5,366 nucleotides of DNA from JAKEGK01 sp036507695 (GTDB lineage: Bacteria > Pseudomonadota > Gammaproteobacteria > SZUA-152), in assembly GCA_036507695.1 (NCBI GenBank), contig DATCIR010000356.1, positions 1 to 5,366 of the forward strand, given 5' to 3'. This document shows, piece by piece, positions 1 to 5,366 of the stretch (position 1 is its first letter; each line of letters begins with the position of its first letter). The notes below the pieces were generated by a model. That model did not search any database. It saw nothing but the letters and a program-made list of their open reading frames with translations, and was not told the DNA's origin. Position numbers and translations under genes: made by a program.

Positions 1-2347
1 CTATGGAGCCCTGTTATTAAAACTGGGCCAAAGCGGTCAGGCGCTTCCTCCCAATCAACAACTTGTCTACTGTGGCATCGGTCCACCCATTCCGGCTGAG
101 GAGCAATGGCGCAACCTGCTGGCGCAACGTGGACAGCTAACCGTGCTCACCCATGACACGTCAACGATGACCGCCGGCCACAACGCGCCCGGCTATGCGC
201 AATGCCTGGACCTGATTTTCGATTATCAGGAAAACAATTTAAAACACCGCGCCGCGCAATGCCGGGAGCGTTTTCCGGTCAGTCCTATCGAGCCGGTAGT
301 CAGTATGTACGCGGCCGGCAATGCCGAAGATGAAGCCCTGGCGATTGATTTTCAGGTGCGCCGCTGGTTGATAGCGGGCAAAACCCGGATTGGCATCGTC
401 ACTGAAAACCGCAAGCTGGCGCGCCGGGTACGGGCGTTGCTGGAACGCGCCGGCGTATTGGTGGAAGACAATGCCGGCTGGCCGTTATCAACCACCAGCG
501 CCGCCACGGTGCTGGAGCGCTGGCTCGAAGCGATCGAGGAGGATTTTCATTATGTACCCTTACTCGACTGCCTGAAGTCGCCGTTCTTTCTGGAGCAAAA
601 CGAGGATTATCCCAAGCTGGTTTATTATCTGGAACAACACATCATCATCGATGAGAACATCGCCAGCGGCATCGAACGCTATTTGACACACATCGACTAC
701 CGCAAACATAAATTGCACGCCGAATTGACCACAAAAACCTATGACCGGTTAAAAGCGCTGCTTAACAGGATTGCTTATGCCGCACAACCTCTGTTGCCGC
801 TGTGCGACGGCCTGCTCCATGACGCGCCACTGTTCCTCGATGCCTTGCTGGAATCCTTATCGCGGCTGCATGTTGTGGACGCTTATCATAAGGACGCCGC
901 GGGCCTGCAACTACTGAGTGAAATCGATCAGCTGAGAATCGCCGCGCAATTGGCGCCGGCGAAACTCACCTGGACCACGTTTCGCAATTGGCTGGGACTG
1001 ACGCTGGAACGTTTCAACTTCAAAATGCCCAATCCGCACTCACCCGTTAAACTTCTTACCTTAAATACCACGGAATATTACCGCTTTGACGCGCTAATTT
1101 TGGCGGGCGCGGAACGGGGATTCCTGCCGCACGGCGCCAAACAATCGCCCTTTTTCAATGACGCGGTCCGCTCCGCCCTGGGCATTCCCACGCAGCGCGA
1201 CAAACAAGACCTGAGCTATTTTTTATTCCGCCGCTTGCTGGTGTCGGTACCAGCCGATCACGCACCGGGCTCCCTGCTCATTACCCGGCGCGCCCGGGAA
1301 AACGATGAAGATATTATTGCCGCTCCCTGGATAGCGGAGTTGCAGGCCTTTCACCAATTGGCGTATGGAACGGACTTAACGGCCAAAGACCTGCCCTTAT
1401 TCGTCAATGATCCGCGGGCGCACATCAGGCGGGACACTGCGCCGCTGCCCTCGCCCACGAATGCCATGGCAAAAGTCACCGCGGCCGCCGGCCTAATACC
1501 GCGAACCATCTCCGCTGGCGCTTATCAACAACTCATCGATTGCCCTTACCAGTTTTATGCCGCCCGCTGCTTGAAGTTAACGCCACCCGATAGCGTTAAA
1601 GAAGCCTTGGAAAAATCCGACTATGGCCAGCGTGTCCACCAATGCCTCGAAGCGTTTCACGGCAATGCCGCCGGTCTTCCCGGTCCTTTTAACGAAAAAA
1701 TCACCGCCGAAAATCGTCAACGCGCCATTACGCTGCTGCAGCGGATCACCGAGACGGTCTTTTCACGGGATATCGACGATAATTTTCTGCACCGCGGATG
1801 GTTAAAACGCTGGCTTTCGCTTATCCCACTGTATATCGATTGGCAAATGGAACAACAAAACAGCGGCACGCCGATTGCCACGGAAATGGCCATCGAAACC
1901 GCCCGTCTTGATGAAGCCATCAGCATTCGCGGCCGCATCGATCGTGTTGATGAACACGAAAATCAGCTGCGCGTCATTGATTACAAGACCGGGCAAATTC
2001 CATCCGCGGATGAAGTCATGTCCGGCGAAACCGTGCAATTGCCGTTTTACCTGATGCTGCTCCTGCAACAGCCGGAACACGAACTTGCCGCGAGGATTCA
2101 ACAAAAGGACCGGGAATTTTCCGCGCAATATGTCGACCTGGGCAATACCTCAAAAGTCACCACCAAACTGGCGGTTAATAATGAGGAGCTGCGTTCCCTC
2201 GCGGAAAAAAATCAGCAGCGGCTTATTGGAGTAATGCAACAGATCCGGCAGGGCGCGCCCTTACCGGCATGGGGTGATAACAAGACTTGTGAGTACTGCC
2301 CGATGGAGGGATTGTGTAGAAAATCCTGCTGGGCAAATGTTGAATAG
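1..2347 (+). CDS. AddB-like PD-(D/E)XK nuclease subunit of a helicase-nuclease (5' partial)
   Basis: The frame is open from the left edge (first complete codon at base 2) to TAG at 2345-2347, giving 781 visible residues. The GTG at 143 is only an internal codon, because the 47 codons before it are open and protein-like, so the true start lies outside the window. Visible numbering: a helicase-like segment around 362-376 (FDALILAGAERGFLP) resembles the RecB/AddB motif before the nuclease. The nuclease has His546 (GQRVHQCLEAF), Asp647 (GRIDRVD), Asp660 and Lys662 (IDYKTG) and Gln679 (QLPFY). The Asp-x12-Asp-Tyr-Lys spacing equals that of E. coli RecB. Cys514 (LIDCPYQFY) plus Cys763, Cys766 and Cys772 (C-x2-C-x5-C) match the AddB iron-sulfur staple. 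No Walker A is visible; it could lie in the missing N-terminus. Inferred role: second nuclease and scanning subunit in cytoplasmic double-strand-end repair, partner of the helicase encoded downstream. Family knowledge places such genes directly before an AddA-like gene. Confidence 0.9.
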   Translation, partial: YGALLLKLGQSGQALPPNQQLVYCGIGPPIPAEEQWRNLLAQRGQLTVLTHDTSTMTAGHNAPGYAQCLDLIFDYQENNLKHRAAQCRERFPVSPIEPVVSMYAAGNAEDEALAIDFQVRRWLIAGKTRIGIVTENRKLARRVRALLERAGVLVEDNAGWPLSTTSAATVLERWLEAIEEDFHYVPLLDCLKSPFFLEQNEDYPKLVYYLEQHIIIDENIASGIERYLTHIDYRKHKLHAELTTKTYDRLKALLNRIAYAAQPLLPLCDGLLHDAPLFLDALLESLSRLHVVDAYHKDAAGLQLLSEIDQLRIAAQLAPAKLTWTTFRNWLGLTLERFNFKMPNPHSPVKLLTLNTTEYYRFDALILAGAERGFLPHGAKQSPFFNDAVRSALGIPTQRDKQDLSYFLFRRLLVSVPADHAPGSLLITRRARENDEDIIAAPWIAELQAFHQLAYGTDLTAKDLPLFVNDPRAHIRRDTAPLPSPTNAMAKVTAAAGLIPRTISAGAYQQLIDCPYQFYAARCLKLTPPDSVKEALEKSDYGQRVHQCLEAFHGNAAGLPGPFNEKITAENRQRAITLLQRITETVFSRDIDDNFLHRGWLKRWLSLIPLYIDWQMEQQNSGTPIATEMAIETARLDEAISIRGRIDRVDEHENQLRVIDYKTGQIPSADEVMSGETVQLPFYLMLLLQQPEHELAARIQQKDREFSAQYVDLGNTSKVTTKLAVNNEELRSLAEKNQQRLIGVMQQIRQGAPLPAWGDNKTCEYCPMEGLCRKSCWANVE

Positions 2348-2373
2348 GTAAATGTTGAATAGGTAAATGTTGA
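2335..2373 (+). repeat. 15-bp tandem repeat across the stop codon of the nuclease gene
   Basis: The unit AAATGTTGAATAGGT occurs at 2335-2349 and exactly again at 2350-2364, then for nine bases at 2365-2373. The unit is a multiple of three, so the frame is kept and the reading is NVE-stop, VNVE-stop, VNVD-stop, N-stop, with TAG at 2345, 2360, 2375 and 2381. The first copy contains the genuine last codons, so the likely origin is tandem duplication of the gene's end. This is seen directly; any function is unknown. Confidence 0.9.
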
Positions 2374-2386
2374 CTAGAACTAGTCA
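2371..2386. repeat. 7-bp inverted repeat just after the nuclease gene
   Basis: TGACTAG (2371-2377) and CTAGTCA (2380-2386) are perfect reverse complements separated by AA. The arms are AT-balanced and short. What follows on the + strand is A-rich rather than T-rich, so this is not a convincing intrinsic terminator. It could be a weak RNA hairpin at the end of the first transcript, a small binding site, or chance. Confidence 0.5.
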
Positions 2387-2706
2387 GCCAAAGAAAAAAA
2401 CAAACCTCTCCCCACTACAAGTCCCTTACTTAAGCACCGAGGGAGGGGAAATACAGTGCCTAGCAAGGGTGTAGAGGGGAACTGCGAGGGTCTCAAGTGG
2501 ACAAACGGATCCATAAATGATATGGACAGAAACTTTTTCCAGCCGCGCGGGAAACGTGCAACTCGTTTTGCATTATCGTATCTGCTGGAAATTGAAATCA
2601 TGGCGATCATTCGTATTTTGTTATTTGTTTACCGGTTCACGCGCGCCAAGCCAAGCCGTGAATAACCAGTAAGCCAGTTATTTAAGTAACATGAGTTAAA
2701 ACCCAC
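2387..2706. other. Intergenic stretch with no supported gene
   Basis: About 320 bases follow the end-of-gene repeats. Short frames exist on both strands (+ 2456-2665, - 2380-2610), but their translations show no recognisable domain, no good ribosome site and no conserved motif, and they cover each other. An A-rich run (2390-2404), a G-rich/C-rich imperfect hairpin (2405-2448) and a weak inverted repeat AATAAC/GTTATT (2661-2666 and 2677-2682) are the only structures seen. It may be decayed or inserted DNA; nothing identifies its source. Confidence 0.6.
2405..2448. other. Imperfect long hairpin, possible minus-strand terminator
   Basis: CCTCTCCC (2405-2412) can pair with GGGAGGGG (2441-2448) through eight pairs, one of them G-U on the + strand. 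A small inner stem AAGT/ACTT (2419-2422 with 2428-2431) lies in the loop. On the - strand the outer stem has one C-A mismatch but is followed at once by the U-rich complement of 2390-2404, as in an intrinsic terminator facing left. No minus-strand gene is visible to need one, so this reading is weak. Confidence 0.25.
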
Positions 2707-2720
2707 TTCTTATATAGCGC

Positions 2721-2846
2721 ATGGCCTATAAACTATGATCTATAAGCCACGGTCTATAAGCCACGGTCTATAAGCCACGGTCTATAAACCACGGTCTATA
2801 AACCACGGTCCATAAACCATGGCCTACCATCCATGATCTATAAACA
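2721..2846. repeat. Array of nine in-phase 14-bp tandem repeats
   Basis: Nine consecutive 14-bp units begin at 2721, 2735, 2749, 2763, 2777, 2791, 2805, 2819 and 2833. The core unit is ACGGTCTATAAGCC (2749 and 2763) or ACGGTCTATAAACC (2777 and 2791); unit 7 differs from the latter by one base. The outer units 1, 2, 8 and 9 start with ATG instead of ACG and have diverged most. Degenerate traces continue on both sides, such as TCTTATATAGC before the array and AGGCCTATAAAAAA (2855-2868) and GGGTCTATACATA (2877-2889) after it. The 12-bp core GGTCTATAAACC is dyad symmetric except for one pair of positions. No Cas genes or CRISPR-like spacers are present. Possible roles are a binding-site cluster or an RNA-folding element; it may also be a neutral minisatellite. 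Confidence 0.93.
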
Positions 2847-2891
2847 ATTGCCACAGGCCTATAAAAAAATAATCGAGGGTCTATACATAGC

Positions 2892-2913
2892 GAAGGCGGC
2901 TATTGCCGCCTTC
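2892..2913. other. Strong GC-rich hairpin downstream of the repeat array
   Basis: GAAGGCGGC (2892-2900) and GCCGCCTTC (2905-2913) are perfect reverse complements around the loop TATT. A 9-bp stem with six G-C pairs and a tetraloop should fold stably in RNA from either strand. The + strand continues CATTACCTCC, with no U-tract. On the - strand the nearest T-run (complement of 2862-2869) is over 20 bases past the stem. It is therefore not a classical intrinsic terminator. It could be a factor-assisted terminator or 3'-end stabiliser for the left gene's transcript, or a palindromic repeat element. Confidence 0.75.
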
Positions 2914-3049
2914 CATTACCTCCATACCGGACCGCCCCTGTCCGCGTCACGTCCTGCAACTTCTTTACTTCCTTTCTCCGTCCTTGAGACCTTCCCTGTT
3001 GAATGTACTACGAGGCTTTCGCCGACCAACTCTAACAAAAATGTTGCTT
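2914..3049. other. Intergenic stretch, nothing recognised
   Basis: Between the GC-rich hairpin and the candidate promoter there is a pyrimidine-rich sequence. Overlapping short frames cross it on both strands (+ 2833-3087, + 2903-3115, - 2916-3113), but they begin in or beside the repeats and have low-complexity, non-domain-like translations. No RNA gene, LexA-type CTGT-N8-ACAG box or insertion-sequence end was recognised here. Confidence 0.5.
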
Positions 3050-3076
3050 TTGACAAGAGCGGAAATTGCTTACAAT
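3050..3076 (+). promoter_or_regulatory. Candidate sigma-70 promoter for the helicase gene
   Basis: TTGACA (3050-3055) is a perfect -35 hexamer and TACAAT (3071-3076) matches the -10 consensus at five of six positions. The spacer is 15 bp, shorter than the usual 16-18, which would lower its strength. A small dyad ACAAT-C-ATTGT (3072-3082) overlaps the -10 box and the start region, where an operator could sit; this is speculative. Transcription from here would leave a leader of about 190 bases before the start codon at 3276. A second TTGACA at 3107-3112 lacks a good -10 partner. Confidence 0.45.
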
Positions 3077-3082
3077 CATTGT

Positions 3083-3275
3083 CGTAAAACAGCAGCGCAA
3101 TCACAATTGACATGATTATCAGTGGCTTAGCAAAGAGTCAGCCGGTATTAAACGCTTTCGCGACAAACAAATCCGATTTTACTGACATTGATATAGGATT
3201 ATTCCTACACAATATGCGCAACTCAATCAACAAATCCGCACTACTAATACCTACGCGGCAGCTTCTCTCCAGTCT
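3083..3275 (+). other. Long putative 5' leader of the helicase gene
   Basis: This stretch separates the candidate promoter from the ATG at 3276. The helicase frame is closed by TGA at 3189-3191, and no ATG or GTG lies in frame between that stop and 3276, so the protein cannot be usefully extended upstream. The bases just before the ATG (GCTTCTCTCCAGTCT) are pyrimidine-rich with no Shine-Dalgarno match. No recognised riboswitch or attenuator was seen. Confidence 0.4.
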
Positions 3276-5366
3276 ATGACTACATCCTTGGCCGCTATTG
3301 ATCCACAACTCAGCGCGACCGTCAGCGCCTCGGCCGGTACCGGCAAGACCTGGTTGCTGGTATCACGGATACTGCGCCTGCTGATCGAAGGTGAGAAACC
3401 TGAAACCATTCTTGCCATTACTTTTACACGCAAGGCCGCCGCGGAAATGCAAACCCGGCTCAATGAGCGCCTATTGCAGCTTGCCCGTTGTGACGACGCC
3501 GAACTGGAACAACAACTGAAAACCATTGCGGCCCCCATAAACAACACATCGCTGCTCAATGCCAAAACCCTGTATGAACGGCTCCTGTTTGAAGCCTTGC
3601 CACCGCGCATCACGACCTTTCACGCGTTTTGCCAGGACATCCTGAAGCGCTTTCCTTTTGAGGCCAATGTGCCCCCCGGTTTTGAACTGCTTGAACAAAC
3701 GGCCGAACTGGAAACCGAAGCCTGGGACCTGCTGGTAAGGGAAGCCACACGTGAACCGGACGGTAGCGCCGGACGCGCACTGGAAATCCTGTTTGATTAT
3801 TGCGGGGGATTGTCCAATACCGAGTCCGCGCTACACAGCTTCCTGCGGCACCGCAGTGACTGGTGGGCGTTTACCATAGGACAGTCTGACCGTGTTGGGT
3901 TCGCCGTGGCGCGTTTAAAAGCGCAACTGGGTGTGGCCGATGAAGCGGATCCCGCGGGGTCTTTTTTTACCCCGGATATCCAGGCACAGCTGGCGGAATT
4001 CGCGGCTTTGCTCGCCATGCACCCCACTGCCGACAACCGCGGCCATCACAACGCGCTGGCAACGGTTGCCCAGCTGATTGGGGCAGCGAATCCGGTCCAT
4101 GCGCTCGATTTACTCAGCGGTGTATTCTTTACCCAAAGCGGCGCTGCCCGCGCCCGCAGTTCCAAACAAACGCAAATCAAAAGCATGGGTGAAGCGGGAG
4201 ACGCGCGTTTTGTTGAACTGCATGAATGGTTTTGTAAGCGTATTGCGCAGCTGCGGGAACAGCGCGCGCGCCTGAATACCCTAACATTGTCGCGCGCCTG
4301 GTATGACGCCGGCCACCGCTTGCTAACGCATTATCAGCAAATTAAAACCGAACGCCGGTTGCTGGATTTTTCCGACCTGGAGTGGAATGCGTATCAATTA
4401 TTGAATAATGAAAGCAACGCCCTCTGGGTGCAATACAAGCTGGATGCGCGCATCAATCATATTCTTATCGATGAATTCCAGGATACCAATCCGACCCAGT
4501 GGCAGCTGCTATTACCGTTACTGGAGGAACTGGCCTCCTCCCGAGCGGACCGGCAACGCAGCGTGTTCCTGGTTGGCGACAGCAAACAATCGATCTACCG
4601 CTTTCGCCGCGCCCAGCCGAAACTTTTTGATATTGCGCAGCATTGGCTATCCGATCATCTGGATGCGCAGGCGGCAACCCTGGATACTTCGCGCCGTTCC
4701 GCACCGGCCATCATTGACTTTGTTAATATCGTATTCAATCACGAACCACTGAGGCGGCACATTGTGCATTTCGATTTCCACCGCACGGTTCACAGCCGGC
4801 TGTGGGGCGAAGTGGAAGTGTTTCCGCTTTTTAAAAATGACCCCGGAAATTCAGCCACCGACATTGAATCGAATCCGGATGTAGCTGCTGGCAGCCTGCG
4901 TAATCCCTTAACAGCCGCCCGTATGATCGACGAAGACAAACGGCGCAACGGCGAAGCACAATCTATCGCGGCTAAAATTTTCACACTCATCAATAGCCGC
5001 ACAGTCATCGCGGATGGCAGCCAGTTGCGCGCTTTGCGTTACGACGACATTATTATATTGCTAAAATACCGCACCCATGCCGCGTTTTACGAAACAGCCT
5101 TGATGAAGGCCGGAATTCCCTATAGCGGTATTGAAAAGGGCACCTTGCTGGAAACCCTGGAAATTCGCGACATCGCGGCGTTACTGGAAACGCTGATCAC
5201 GCCATTCAATAATCTCGCGCTGGCGCAAACCTTGAAATCACCTATTTTTGATCTAACGGATGCTGACTTGATGTCATTGGCGAGTATCAAGGATAACCAT
5301 TGGTTAACGCGTTTGGCGCTGCTTGCTGACCAGCACCCGGGAAATAAACCCGTTGCCAGGGCCGTA
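3276..5366 (+). CDS. AddA/RecB-like UvrD-family (SF1A) helicase-nuclease subunit (3' partial)
   Basis: The frame is open from ATG 3276 to the window end (697 codons), with no stop. Motifs in order: Walker A SASAGTGKT at residues 17-25, preceded by the short DPQLSATV segment usual for AddA; motif Ia AITFTRKAAAEM (47-58); TTFHAF (113-118); LDFSDLE before the Walker B motif; Walker B IDEFQDT with Asp399-Glu400; motif III VGDSKQSIYRFRRA (433-446); and motif IV as SRRS (472-475), where many relatives have NYRS or NFRS. All residues needed for ATP hydrolysis seen so far are intact. AddA proteins are usually about 1,100-1,200 residues, so motifs V-VI and the RecB-type nuclease domain should lie beyond the window. 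The start is favoured because it places Walker A at the usual short distance from the N-terminus and no upstream in-frame start exists. Inferred role: ATP-driven 3'-5' translocating subunit of a cytoplasmic double-strand-end resection complex with the upstream AddB-like protein. RecB is the main alternative, but the AddB-like neighbour favours AddA. Confidence 0.92.
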   Translation, partial: MTTSLAAIDPQLSATVSASAGTGKTWLLVSRILRLLIEGEKPETILAITFTRKAAAEMQTRLNERLLQLARCDDAELEQQLKTIAAPINNTSLLNAKTLYERLLFEALPPRITTFHAFCQDILKRFPFEANVPPGFELLEQTAELETEAWDLLVREATREPDGSAGRALEILFDYCGGLSNTESALHSFLRHRSDWWAFTIGQSDRVGFAVARLKAQLGVADEADPAGSFFTPDIQAQLAEFAALLAMHPTADNRGHHNALATVAQLIGAANPVHALDLLSGVFFTQSGAARARSSKQTQIKSMGEAGDARFVELHEWFCKRIAQLREQRARLNTLTLSRAWYDAGHRLLTHYQQIKTERRLLDFSDLEWNAYQLLNNESNALWVQYKLDARINHILIDEFQDTNPTQWQLLLPLLEELASSRADRQRSVFLVGDSKQSIYRFRRAQPKLFDIAQHWLSDHLDAQAATLDTSRRSAPAIIDFVNIVFNHEPLRRHIVHFDFHRTVHSRLWGEVEVFPLFKNDPGNSATDIESNPDVAAGSLRNPLTAARMIDEDKRRNGEAQSIAAKIFTLINSRTVIADGSQLRALRYDDIIILLKYRTHAAFYETALMKAGIPYSGIEKGTLLETLEIRDIAALLETLITPFNNLALAQTLKSPIFDLTDADLMSLASIKDNHWLTRLALLADQHPGNKPVARAV

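Noticed and set aside
143..145. GTG as the start codon of the nuclease gene
   Set aside because: The frame is open and protein-like back to the window edge, and no Shine-Dalgarno sequence precedes the GTG, so the gene begins outside the window.
492..499. CCACCAGC, the complement of the E. coli Chi sequence GCTGGTGG, inside the nuclease gene
   Set aside because: AddAB-type enzymes of other bacteria recognise different Chi sequences, and a single 8-mer in about 5 kb is easily due to chance. Only skewed genome-wide frequency would make it meaningful.
2375..2385. The 11 bases CTAGAACTAGT resemble the XbaI-SpeI junction of common cloning polylinkers
   Set aside because: The true first base context differs (no TCTAGA site) and the flanks do not continue as a polylinker. 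The bases are explained by the 15-bp repeat running into a short palindrome, so vector contamination is not supported.
2456..2665. Possible small gene on the + strand (69 residues), or a 21-residue hydrophobic peptide from the ATG at 2599
   Set aside because: No recognisable domain and only a weak GGAA upstream of 2599. The frame overlaps an equally long frame on the other strand, so coding is not supported.
2721..2889. Repeat array considered as a CRISPR
   Set aside because: The 14-bp units abut each other directly with no unique spacers, and there are no cas genes in the window.
2996..3011. CTGTTGAATGTACTAC considered as an SOS (LexA) box upstream of the helicase
   Set aside because: It has the CTGT half but lacks the ACAG half at the required spacing. 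No CTGT-N8-ACAG was found in the gap.
2833..3115. Overlapping short frames after the repeat array
   Set aside because: One begins inside a 14-bp repeat unit and all have low-complexity translations without motifs or ribosome sites. They look like chance openings in non-coding DNA.

Overview
The window holds two large, same-strand protein-coding genes, both cut by the window edges, and a long non-coding gap of about 930 bases between them. The left gene (bases 1-2347, 5' end missing) encodes an AddB-like protein. It has a helicase-like N-terminal region and a C-terminal RecB-type PD-(D/E)XK nuclease domain with an iron-sulfur 'staple' of four cysteines. The right gene (3276 to beyond the window end) encodes an AddA/RecB-like superfamily 1A (UvrD-type) helicase. 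Its ATPase motifs are visible; its later helicase motifs and any C-terminal nuclease domain lie outside the window. Together they look like the two subunits of an AddAB-type helicase-nuclease, the machine that processes double-strand DNA ends for RecA-dependent recombination. No separate undescribed defence or mobile system is visible.

The organism is probably a proteobacterium of moderate GC content. The protein pair resembles the PD-(D/E)XK nuclease plus UvrD-like helicase pairs of beta- and gammaproteobacteria. This assignment is an inference from family resemblance and cannot be settled from the window.

The gap is the unusual part. From left to right it holds: (i) a 15-bp tandem repeat that starts inside the last codons of the left gene and puts four TAG codons in frame, ending in a short palindrome; (ii) a stretch of about 320 bases with an imperfect hairpin but no convincing gene; (iii) an array of nine in-phase 14-bp repeats (about 2721-2846) with a nearly dyad-symmetric TATA-centred core; (iv) a perfect 9-bp GC-rich hairpin with a 4-base loop (2892-2913); (v) a candidate promoter (TTGACA / TACAAT, 15-bp spacing) followed by a leader of roughly 190 bases to the helicase start codon, which has no obvious Shine-Dalgarno sequence. 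Genes of such a helicase-nuclease pair usually sit almost end to end, so this gap suggests that the operon has been opened by repeat-rich DNA and that the helicase gene may have its own promoter.
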